The notes under the pieces were generated by a model, which worked only from the letters and a program-made list of their open reading frames with translations, was not told the origin of the DNA and ran no database searches. A program made the position numbers and the translations under genes. Below, one piece after another: positions 15,623-23,329 of a stretch of 40,837 nucleotides of DNA (positions are counted from its first letter, which is position 1; each line of letters opens with the position of its first letter). This stretch comes from Equadaptatus sp045642025 (GTDB lineage: Bacteria; Synergistota; Synergistia; Synergistales; Synergistaceae), in NCBI GenBank assembly GCA_045642025.1, contig JAZUIB010000052.1:1-40837 (forward strand), in the 5' to 3' direction.

Positions 15623-17485
15623 ATGAGTGGTCTTTCTCGAGAAAAATTGTACTATATAGTTTTTTTGATAGCATTTATATGTGCAATACTGGGCATTGTA
15701 CCGCGTATTAAAACTGAGCGTATGAATAAAAATTTTGCCTTTGCTGTCGCATATGAGGATGTATCAGCTATGGCATCGCATAATAGCTGCTCTGTTAAAA
15801 GCATTTGGGATAAACTGCATCAGAATTCTGTACTTGCACTTGCTGTAAGAGAATATACAGGGGAAGAAATATCTAAGATGCGTCCTATGGGAGCAGAGCT
15901 GCTTCCTTATAATGGGAAAGCAGCCATCGTTTTCCCCGTTGATTTTAAGTACCGCAGTATATTCGAGGAATATCTGGAGAAAAAGATTCCTGGAATCAAA
16001 ATTGTGGAAAAAGAACAACAGTTGATATTTGTTATCCCTCAAGCAATAGAACAAATATATACATCTTCTATTATGCCTGATTTTGAGGCTTTGGAATTTA
16101 GTTATGTAAATAATATTCCTGTTTTGTTCAGGCTCGGACAGTGTGCTGTATCGGACGGCAGACAGACTGCAGATGCATTGAAAGTTATCTTAAACAAATA
16201 TACGCAAATTAAAAATATTCTTCCGTTTGGAGTAATAATTGCAGGTAATCCTGATACATTACCTATTGCCAATTTATTAAAAAGACATGGTATCAGCATC
16301 GCGCAGATTGAATTTTTTAAACAAATTGGGGATTCAAAAATATTGCTTGAAATGTATCCTGATATCATACCGCTCCACAGCTTAATTAAAAGCGAGATGA
16401 TAGCCAGACGCGTTTCCAGAACAGCTGTTATAGAAAGATATGTGCGTGCTGTGCATGAGAGGTCTGTGAGAATTGTACTGGTAAGACCCTATGACCTTAT
16501 GATGGGCAATAAATTTAACAGCATGGACGAAGATTTGACCATCGCTTCCAAAAAACTTGCGGACAGGGGGTATACTGCAAAGTGGCCTGAACCTTATCAG
16601 CCGTGGGACAGAAGCCCGTTTGCGGTTTTAGCACTTTCAATAGTTTTTGTATCAACGCTGCTTTTTTACAGTACACGTCTTTCGTGTGCAACAGATAATA
16701 CCGTACGGACTAAAGAGATTATGGTAATGTTTGCTGCAATTATGCTTGTCGCCTGTATGTGCTGGAAAATTAAATTAATTGCGCGGGTAATTGGCGGTTT
16801 GTGTGCCGGACTCGTTGCCACGGAAGCCGCGTTATGTGCATTGAAGGGCAGAAAAAAAATTTTGCAGGCACTGTGTATTGTTTTTACGGGAGGCTTAGCA
16901 ATTGCCGCTTTTTACGGTACAACGAAAGCTGCTTTAAGGCTGACCCCGTTTTCCGGAGTTAAATTGACACTGTTAATTCCGCTTGTATTAGTATTATGGC
17001 ATGATATGCATTGCAGGATACATGATGAATCCGGAAGTGATTTTTTGAAAAGGTATGCTGTATGGGCAGAGATTATTCTATGCGGTATCCTCTTGTGTGC
17101 AATGTTAGTAATGACATTAAGAAGTGACAATGTTTCTGATACGCCGGCAATAGAAATGGCATTCCGTGATTTTCTTGAACGTATTTTGGTAATAAGGCCA
17201 AGAACAAAAGAAGTACTTATCGGCTATCCTGCGCTGGTTGTTTATTACTATATGGTCAAGTTTGGCTATATTCCTCATTACAGAGAAATACTTCGCATTG
17301 TTGCAACAATAGCATTCGGATCAGCTATAAATACCTTCTGCCATTTTCATACCAGGCTGGAACTGAGTGTTATCAGAGTTATTAACGGATGCTGGTTAGG
17401 ACTTATCATAGGTTGTGTCCTAGTATTGATTCTTCATTGTATTATTAAAATTACGCAGTCTAAAAAACGGATGGTGCAGCTATGA
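15623..17485 (+). CDS. DUF5693-family multi-pass membrane protein
   Basis: 620 residues. One N-terminal membrane segment (YYIVFLIAFICAILGIV), then about 290 residues of soluble, probably extracytoplasmic sequence, then several hydrophobic helices to the C-terminus. The soluble part has a TIM-barrel or deacetylase-like feel (FGVIIAGNPDTLPIANLLKR) but no catalytic motif I can name. Genes of this type regularly lie directly upstream of csaB, and here the stop codon overlaps the csaB start by four bases (ATGA). That suggests a role in making or moving the pyruvylated wall polymer. Function inferred from context only. Confidence 0.7.
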   Translation: MSGLSREKLYYIVFLIAFICAILGIVPRIKTERMNKNFAFAVAYEDVSAMASHNSCSVKSIWDKLHQNSVLALAVREYTGEEISKMRPMGAELLPYNGKAAIVFPVDFKYRSIFEEYLEKKIPGIKIVEKEQQLIFVIPQAIEQIYTSSIMPDFEALEFSYVNNIPVLFRLGQCAVSDGRQTADALKVILNKYTQIKNILPFGVIIAGNPDTLPIANLLKRHGISIAQIEFFKQIGDSKILLEMYPDIIPLHSLIKSEMIARRVSRTAVIERYVRAVHERSVRIVLVRPYDLMMGNKFNSMDEDLTIASKKLADRGYTAKWPEPYQPWDRSPFAVLALSIVFVSTLLFYSTRLSCATDNTVRTKEIMVMFAAIMLVACMCWKIKLIARVIGGLCAGLVATEAALCALKGRKKILQALCIVFTGGLAIAAFYGTTKAALRLTPFSGVKLTLLIPLVLVLWHDMHCRIHDESGSDFLKRYAVWAEIILCGILLCAMLVMTLRSDNVSDTPAIEMAFRDFLERILVIRPRTKEVLIGYPALVVYYYMVKFGYIPHYREILRIVATIAFGSAINTFCHFHTRLELSVIRVINGCWLGLIIGCVLVLILHCIIKITQSKKRMVQL

Positions 17486-18486
17486 AGTTAGAAAAAACGA
17501 TTGAAGTACTTGTGCTGGGATATTACGGTTTTGGAAATTTAGGCGACGAATTATTATCCAAAGCAGTAGTAGATGCTCTTGTTTCATTGGATATACCAAG
17601 AGAACGTATTGTACTGCTTTCTGCCAACCCCGGTCGCAGCGAAAAATTGACCGGCGTAAAATGTTTCAACCGCTGGAATTTGGGAGCTGTTGCGGCGCTG
17701 ATAAAACAGTCTAAAAGCTTCCTTCTCGGCGGAGGTGGACTCTTTCAGGATGTGACGAGCATAAAATCATGCGGGTATTATTGGTGGATGGTTCGTACTG
17801 CGAGAATGTCTGAAACAAAAATATGGGCTGTCAGTCAGTCCGTTGGTCCTCTGCACAGTATATTGGGTAAATGGTTCACCAAAAATGCATTGAAAAAATG
17901 CAGCTATATTAGTGTCAGAGACAAAAAAACAGCTGGTCTGCTCAATTCGTGGAACATCAGCTGTTCTATAGCTCCGGACTTGGTTTTAGGTATGTTATGT
18001 AAAAGAAGCCGTATGAGCGAACCAAACTTATTGTTAAATTTAAGACCTTGTTATGATAAGTGCGCAGTAAACGCAGTTAAAACTGCAAATTTTATTGCAA
18101 AAAATGAAAAATTAAAAATAATCGGTGTGGCATTTGCAAAAGAAGATCAGGTGTATCTTGAAAATCTCGAATCTGATGGGACTGTAAAATTTAAAAACAT
18201 CGTGACAGTTGAAACTATAGACGAGTTTGAACAAATTGCAGCATCAGCATCAAAAGCAATAGGCATGAGACTGCATTTTGCGGAGTTGTGTGCAATTGCA
18301 GGGGTTCCTGTTGCTGCAGCCGCATACGATCCCAAGGTTGAAAGTTTCTGTGCTGAGTGGAATCTTCCTGTTTTGGGTAACAAAATATCTGATAATTTTG
18401 GTGTAATAGATGTCATGGCTTTACAGAAAATTCATGATGATATTATAGCTGAGTTTGCAGAAGGTTGGAAAATAATAAATAAATAG
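17482..18486 (+). CDS. csaB: CsaB polysaccharide pyruvyl transferase
   Basis: 334 residues. The N-terminus LVLGYYGFGNLGDELL and LLGGGGLFQDVTS are hallmarks of the CsaB/WcaK pyruvyltransferase family, as is the late GMRLHFAELCAIAGVP (near residue 255). CsaB adds a pyruvate ketal to a cell-wall polymer, the group bound by SLH domains of S-layer and outer-membrane-tether proteins. In diderms with SLH-bearing porins this fixes the outer membrane to the wall. It is coupled to the DUF5693 gene by an ATGA overlap and lies 20 bases before ftsE. Confidence 0.9.
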   Translation: MKLEKTIEVLVLGYYGFGNLGDELLSKAVVDALVSLDIPRERIVLLSANPGRSEKLTGVKCFNRWNLGAVAALIKQSKSFLLGGGGLFQDVTSIKSCGYYWWMVRTARMSETKIWAVSQSVGPLHSILGKWFTKNALKKCSYISVRDKKTAGLLNSWNISCSIAPDLVLGMLCKRSRMSEPNLLLNLRPCYDKCAVNAVKTANFIAKNEKLKIIGVAFAKEDQVYLENLESDGTVKFKNIVTVETIDEFEQIAASASKAIGMRLHFAELCAIAGVPVAAAAYDPKVESFCAEWNLPVLGNKISDNFGVIDVMALQKIHDDIIAEFAEGWKIINK

Positions 18487-18506
18487 TCTTTTAACGGAGG
18501 CATACT

Positions 18507-19250
18507 ATGGATATTAAGTTTAACGGTGTTACTAAAGAATATGAACAAAGAAATATAGCACTGGAAAATATATTCCTCCATATAAAAAGTGGCGAATTTG
18601 TTTATATCATTGGTGAAACAGGTTCTGGGAAATCGACCCTGCTTCGTTGCATAACACGAGAGGTTATTCCTACAAGAGGGCAGGTTGCAGTAGGCGGTAT
18701 GCAGCTGAGAAAGATGAGTAAGGTTAATTTGGCGTTATACAGAAGAGATATAGGAGTAGTATTTCAAGACTTCCAGTTACTTCAAAATCTTACAGCCGCT
18801 GAAAATGTAGAATTCGTTCTAGAAACTATGGGGCATTCAACTAAGGATATTGTTCCTAGAGTTACAGAAGTATTACACCAAGTTGGTCTGTGGTATCGTC
18901 GTAATAAATATCCGTCACAGCTTTCCGGAGGCGAACAGCAGCGTCTTGCGATTGCCAGGGCAATAGTCAATGCTCCGTCATTGTTGATTGCGGACGAACC
19001 TACCGGTAATCTTGACGATCATACCGCTATGCAGATTATGAGACTGATAACGGAGATTAACAGTAATGGGACCACGGTGCTGATGGCAACACATAACTCA
19101 CAGTTAGTGAACAGTCAGAAGCACAGAGTTATTGAAATGAAGCAGGGACACATCGTAAGAGATGAACAAAACGGAGCATATACCACCGAATTACTCACAG
19201 ATAAACGGCTAACTGCTGAAAACAAAGAAGGTGCGGACACAAATGAATAG
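18507..19250 (+). CDS. ftsE: FtsE, ATP-binding subunit of the FtsEX division complex
   Basis: 247 residues. GETGSGKSTL is Walker A (about 36-45), the Q loop VVFQDFQLL follows, and LSGGEQQRLAIARAI is the ABC signature. LLIADEPTGNLD is Walker B with the D loop. Sequence and position next to ftsX mark it as FtsE rather than a generic exporter ATPase. FtsEX uses ATP at the septum to activate peptidoglycan hydrolases. A strong ribosome site (ACGGAGG) precedes the ATG, and the gene overlaps ftsX by eight bases. Confidence 0.93.
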   Translation: MDIKFNGVTKEYEQRNIALENIFLHIKSGEFVYIIGETGSGKSTLLRCITREVIPTRGQVAVGGMQLRKMSKVNLALYRRDIGVVFQDFQLLQNLTAAENVEFVLETMGHSTKDIVPRVTEVLHQVGLWYRRNKYPSQLSGGEQQRLAIARAIVNAPSLLIADEPTGNLDDHTAMQIMRLITEINSNGTTVLMATHNSQLVNSQKHRVIEMKQGHIVRDEQNGAYTTELLTDKRLTAENKEGADTNE

Positions 19251-20124
19251 GTTAGGATATTCATTCAGAGACGGCATAAGACTGGTAAGCAGAAATTTAT
19301 TGGCTAATGTTTTAACTGTATTTACTGCAACAGCAGTGTTTTTTGTGATTGGTGTCGGTTTGCTGCTGGTTTTGAATATGAGAAATGCTATAACAACAAT
19401 GGGTGACCAACTCACTGTTCATGCATATCTATATCCTGCAACAGATGCCAGTACAGTATTTAAAACTGCTTTGAAATACAAAAATGTGCGCGAAGCACAA
19501 ATCGTAAACAAACAGAAAGCAATGGAAAGACTGCGTGCCAGAATGGGAAATTCTGAAGTATTGTCGTTACTGTCAGATAATCCTCTTCCGAATAGTGTTG
19601 AAATCAAGGTTACCAATGTTGCCGCAGTCTCATCCGTAGCTAAAAAACTTGAATCGCTGCAAGGTGTGGAAGAAGTAATATATGCAGGAAAGGTTGCAGA
19701 TAAACTTACTAAAATTTCTGATTTTGTCAACCACCTTTCAATGGTATTACTTGTTATTGCAGTATTAGCAAGCGGTATCGTTATTTTTAATACAGTAAAA
19801 TTGTCAATCTATGCAAAATCAGAAGAAATTAAAGTTATGCTTTTAGTTGGGGCAACTCCCGCATATATCGCATTTCCATATGTATTGCAGGGAATGATAC
19901 TTGGTCTTCTCGGCTCTTTTTTAGCATTATCGCTGCTCGTTGGTTCATATTGTCTGGCATTGGGAAAGCTGAGAGAACTTCTGCCCTTTCTGCAGTTTGT
20001 CGACATATCTGTTCTTACAGTTAAATTAGGTTTCCTTTTGCTTGCGTGTGGTGTGGCTGTAAGCCTTATCGCCAGCTGCATAGCAATTGAGAATTTCATA
20101 CGCAGGGCATCAAAACCTCGTTAA
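19243..20124 (+). CDS. ftsX: FtsX, membrane subunit of the FtsEX division complex
   Basis: 293 residues. One membrane helix near the N-terminus, an extracytoplasmic domain of about 120 residues (KTALKYKNVREAQIVNKQKA and beyond), then three helices. This is the FtsX topology. Near the start of the last block SIYAKSEEIKVMLLVGATPA is the conserved cytoplasmic coupling segment. The ATG at 19243 lies inside the end of ftsE (overlap ATGAATAG) with AAGGTG upstream; a GTG at 19231 is also open. The extracytoplasmic loop should contact the LytM peptidase encoded next. Confidence 0.92.
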   Translation: MNRLGYSFRDGIRLVSRNLLANVLTVFTATAVFFVIGVGLLLVLNMRNAITTMGDQLTVHAYLYPATDASTVFKTALKYKNVREAQIVNKQKAMERLRARMGNSEVLSLLSDNPLPNSVEIKVTNVAAVSSVAKKLESLQGVEEVIYAGKVADKLTKISDFVNHLSMVLLVIAVLASGIVIFNTVKLSIYAKSEEIKVMLLVGATPAYIAFPYVLQGMILGLLGSFLALSLLVGSYCLALGKLRELLPFLQFVDISVLTVKLGFLLLACGVAVSLIASCIAIENFIRRASKPR

Positions 20125-20129
20125 AGATT

Positions 20130-21320
20130 ATGAAATTTAAAAAACGTTCTAAATTTTCTATAGTTATTTTGATAATCTGTATGGCACTGGTGTATATAAG
20201 CGGCACCTGCTGTGTCTGTGTTGCTGAAAATCTTGACAAACAATTAAAAAAACATGAGCAGCAGTATGATGAATTGCGCAAAAAAATTGCAGGCACAAAG
20301 AAGAAAGTATCTGAGAGCAGGAAAAAAGAAAAAAAAGTCGTATATCAAATTGATGTCATAAACAAAAGAATAACTGATACTAGACAAAAAGTAGCTGTTG
20401 TTTCGAAAGATATCAAAAAAGTTGAAGGCAATATAGATGTACTAAACCACCAAGTGGAACAGATAAAACAACGTATAGCAAAATGCAGACAGTATCTGTC
20501 CAAACGAATAATATCTATGTATAAATACGGTAATGTATATGAGTTCAACTTACTGCTGTCAGGTACCGGCGCGCAAACGGCAATGGATAATTTTTATTTA
20601 TTGAATAAAATCGCAAAACAGGACCAGAAAGTTATCCATGAGCTATATGAGCAAATAAATGCGCTTGGCATAAAACAGAATGAATTAGGCAAACAAAAAG
20701 ATGCACTTAAGAATAAAAATCATGAACTTGCGGTACAGCATAATCAGCTCAAAGTAGCCGTAAATGAAAAAGAAATCGCGCTGAAGCAGATTCAGAAAGA
20801 AAAGGCTGAGTACATTGCGCAGCAGAAAGAATTTGAAAAAGCGGCAAAAGAACTGCAGGGAACAATCAAGAAACTTATTGCTGCCAAACGGGCAAAAGAC
20901 AAAGGGAAACAGACAACAACTGCATATTATAAAGGAGGCCGTCTGTTGTGGCCTGTTCAGGGAAGAATTACAAGCAATTACGGCATACGTATTCACCCTG
21001 TCTTTAAAACAAAAACAAAACATTCCGGTATTGATATTGCCGCAGTTACAGGGACTCCTGTTGCCTCAGCAGCTGCCGGTGAAGTGCTTTTCGCCGGTAA
21101 AATGAGAGGATATGGCAACGTCGTTATAATCGATCACGGGAACGATCTCACAACAGTTTACGGACATCTGTCAACAATTGAATGCTCAGAAGGGCAGCAG
21201 GTCGCGAAAGGTGGTATAATAGGCAAAGTTGGGATGACTGGTATAGCTACAGGACCTCATTTGCACTTTGAAGTACGTGTTAATGGAAATACTGTTGATC
21301 CAATGACATACCTGCGCTAA
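20130..21320 (+). CDS. EnvC-like coiled-coil LytM (M23) peptidase
   Basis: 396 residues. An N-terminal signal or anchor helix (VILIICMALVYISGTCC), a long coiled coil (about 35-260, rich in K/Q/E), then an M23/LytM domain. HSGIDIAAVTG carries the H-x3-D zinc ligands and GPHLHFEV the HxH motif, and GIRIHPVF upstream is also conserved. Unlike Escherichia coli EnvC, whose LytM domain has lost zinc ligands, this domain looks catalytically complete. By position and layout it is the extracytoplasmic partner of FtsEX. It lies six bases after ftsX. Confidence 0.9.
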   Translation: MKFKKRSKFSIVILIICMALVYISGTCCVCVAENLDKQLKKHEQQYDELRKKIAGTKKKVSESRKKEKKVVYQIDVINKRITDTRQKVAVVSKDIKKVEGNIDVLNHQVEQIKQRIAKCRQYLSKRIISMYKYGNVYEFNLLLSGTGAQTAMDNFYLLNKIAKQDQKVIHELYEQINALGIKQNELGKQKDALKNKNHELAVQHNQLKVAVNEKEIALKQIQKEKAEYIAQQKEFEKAAKELQGTIKKLIAAKRAKDKGKQTTTAYYKGGRLLWPVQGRITSNYGIRIHPVFKTKTKHSGIDIAAVTGTPVASAAAGEVLFAGKMRGYGNVVIIDHGNDLTTVYGHLSTIECSEGQQVAKGGIIGKVGMTGIATGPHLHFEVRVNGNTVDPMTYLR

Positions 21321-21356
21321 TAAAAATATATAATATATACGGGGGAGCCAATATAA

Positions 21357-22607
21357 ATGAAAAAATTCAGAGATTTGTTTGTAGGAATTATACTTGGTGT
21401 TTTTATAGCCGGAACTGTTGCATATTTTGTGCCTCAAGCCGGAGCTGATAACATATGGCCTTTTACACAGCAGCAGATTGTAATAATGAAACAGGTAAAA
21501 GAAACACTCAAAGCATATCAGGTTGACGGCGAGAAAAAAGGTAAAATTGACGACGACAAAATGTATTACGGCGCTATGAAAGGGATAGTTTCATCGCTTG
21601 AAGACCCGTACACGCGCTTTGTCAATCCGAAAGACCTTGAAGAAGAAATGACGCAGCTCAAAGGCGAATACGGCGGACTTGGCATGTATATTTCAATGAA
21701 AGATAACAGAGTCGTCGTAGTTTCGCCTATGGAAGGAACACCTGCCGATCGAGCAGGACTCAAACCGATGGACGAAATCGTCAAGGTTGACAACACAAGC
21801 ATTATCGGCAAAACAACAGAAGATGCCGTGAAACTCATGCGCGGTGACCCGGGCAAAGCCGTTACCGTATACATTCGCAGAAAAGGTGTAGAAAAAACAC
21901 TTACCTTTAAAATGGTACGTGAAATGATAAAGATAAAAACAGTTCGATCTGAAATGATAGGCAATGACATTGCCTACATCAAAATCAACCAGTTTATCGA
22001 AAAAACAGCCAAAGACGTTGCCAAAGCGATGGAAACAGCAAAAAGAAAAAAAGCGAAAGGCATCATAATAGACGTACGCAACAATCCGGGCGGACTGCTC
22101 AATGTATGCGTTGACGTTGCATCGCAGTTCATAGACGGCGGACTCATAGTTTCCACAAAAGGACGTTTTGAACACGCGAACGAAACACTCTATGCCGACA
22201 AAGGCATAGCGACAAAACTTCCGTTAGTTATATTGATTAACGAAGGCAGCGCAAGCGCGTCGGAAATACTGTCAGGCGCGATTAAAGACCGCAAACGCGG
22301 GCTGCTGATAGGCACAAAGAGTTTCGGCAAAGGTTCAGTACAATCACTGTTCAACCTTCCGGACAAGTCAGGTGTCTATATCACAATAGCGCGCTATGCG
22401 ACACCGTCAGGCTTCTTCCTTGACAAAAAAGGACTTCAGCCAGACATAAAAGTTGCAGGGCATGTCGAAAAAAATAAGAAAAAGGACAAACAGCTCCAGA
22501 AAGCAATCTCAGTATTGCGCGATAAAATCGCTGGAAAAACTGTAATAGTCGATTCAGATAAAGCGAAAAAAGCAAAAAAAGTTGCCCCGAAAACAAAGAA
22601 AAAATAA
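21357..22607 (+). CDS. ctpA: S41 carboxyl-terminal processing protease (CtpA type)
   Basis: 416 residues. N-terminal hydrophobic signal/anchor (FVGIILGVFIAGTVAYFV), a PDZ domain (about 95-170, GLGMYISMKDNRVVVVSPMEGT) and an S41 domain. NEGSASASEILSGA holds the likely catalytic Ser300, and GTKSFGKGSVQ the Lys325 of the Ser-Lys dyad. A lysine-rich tail ends the protein. CtpA proteases cut periplasmic proteins at their C-terminal ends, in several bacteria including wall hydrolases, which fits the LytM gene before it. A GGGGGAG site precedes the ATG. Confidence 0.92.
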   Translation: MKKFRDLFVGIILGVFIAGTVAYFVPQAGADNIWPFTQQQIVIMKQVKETLKAYQVDGEKKGKIDDDKMYYGAMKGIVSSLEDPYTRFVNPKDLEEEMTQLKGEYGGLGMYISMKDNRVVVVSPMEGTPADRAGLKPMDEIVKVDNTSIIGKTTEDAVKLMRGDPGKAVTVYIRRKGVEKTLTFKMVREMIKIKTVRSEMIGNDIAYIKINQFIEKTAKDVAKAMETAKRKKAKGIIIDVRNNPGGLLNVCVDVASQFIDGGLIVSTKGRFEHANETLYADKGIATKLPLVILINEGSASASEILSGAIKDRKRGLLIGTKSFGKGSVQSLFNLPDKSGVYITIARYATPSGFFLDKKGLQPDIKVAGHVEKNKKKDKQLQKAISVLRDKIAGKTVIVDSDKAKKAKKVAPKTKKK

Positions 22608-22616
22608 AAAAAGTTA

Positions 22617-22644
22617 TTGACACACTCTGAAATTATAGTATAAT
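22617..22644 (+). promoter_or_regulatory. Strong sigma70-type promoter of the tRNA operon
   Basis: TTGACA, 16-bp spacer, TATAAT; both hexamers match the consensus exactly. The -10 box ends 37 bp before tRNA-Val. Confidence 0.9.
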
Positions 22645-22681
22645 TTCTCCTGTTGTCGCTTATGCGTACGGCAGGGCGAGC

Positions 22682-22756
22682 GGGCGGATAGCTCAGCGGG
22701 AGAGCACCTGCCTTACACGCAGGGGGTCGTAGGTTCGAAACCTATTCCGCCCACCA
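22682..22756 (+). tRNA. tRNA-Val (TAC)
   Basis: GGGCGGA pairs with TCCGCCC, the anticodon stem is CCTGC/GCAGG around CTTACAC (anticodon TAC), the T arm has GGTTCGAAACC, and CCA is encoded. Confidence 0.95.
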
Positions 22757-22771
22757 TGACAACTTATTTGC

Positions 22772-22848
22772 GGAGCTGTAGCTCAGTCGGTTAGAGCGTC
22801 GGCCTGTCACGCCGAAGGTCGCGAGTTCGAGTCTCGTCAGCTCCGCCA
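22772..22848 (+). tRNA. tRNA-Asp (GTC)
   Basis: GGAGCTG pairs with CAGCTCC, discriminator G, anticodon loop CTGTCAC (GTC), T arm GAGTTCGAGTC, CCA encoded. Confidence 0.95.
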
Positions 22849-22863
22849 TTTTGAGAAGTCACA

Positions 22864-22939
<76 letters not shown>

Positions 22940-22958
22940 CTTAAGATAAAGTATATTT

Positions 22959-23033
22959 GCGGAAGTAGCTCAGGGGTAGAGCACAACCTTGCCAAGGTTG
23001 GGGTCGCGGGTTCAAATCCCGTCTTCCGCTCCA
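22959..23033 (+). tRNA. tRNA-Gly (GCC)
   Basis: GCGGAAG pairs with CTTCCGC, anticodon loop TTGCCAA (GCC), T arm GGGTTCAAATCCC, CCA encoded. Last tRNA of the four-gene operon and the border of the defence island. Confidence 0.95.
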
Positions 23034-23038
23034 AAATA

Positions 23039-23063
23039 ACAGGCTGACAGCCTGTGTTTTTTT
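23039..23063 (+). terminator. Terminator of the tRNA operon
   Basis: acaggct / agcctgt stem with a GAC loop, followed by G and seven T residues. Confidence 0.85.
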
Positions 23064-23258
23064 GCCTAAACAGATTGCATTTAAAGATAATAAACTGTAC
23101 CGATTTTAGGTTCTTTTACAGATTTTTTCTCACAGGCTCTACAAAGAGTTTATGACCAACCTCTCAAAGGTCGCTTAGAATACTATGGAAGATTTTAGAT
23201 TTTCAACACTGCTCTTTTTTGATAATTTTAACGCGCTTAACGGCTAAAACGTTAGGAA
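23064..23258. other. Gene-free spacer between the tRNA operon and the restriction-modification operon
   Basis: About 200 bases of AT-rich sequence with no ORF, no strong promoter and no repeat of the tRNA-Gly 3' end that I can see. Confidence 0.5.
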
Positions 23259-23298
23259 CACAAAACAACAACAGCCGGAAGATAAAACCTCCGGCTGT
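23259..23298 (-). terminator. Terminator of the type III restriction-modification operon
   Basis: On the minus strand acagccgga / tccggctgt forms a 9-bp stem with a 10-nt loop, followed by TGTTGTTTTG. It lies about 30 bases after the mod stop codon. Confidence 0.65.
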
Positions 23299-23329
23299 GA
23301 AATTAAGCTGACTGCTGAATATTCAGCGG

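Noticed and set aside
22959..23033. tRNA-Gly (GCC) as attachment site for the defence island
   Set aside because: No second copy of its 3' end and no integrase found in the window.
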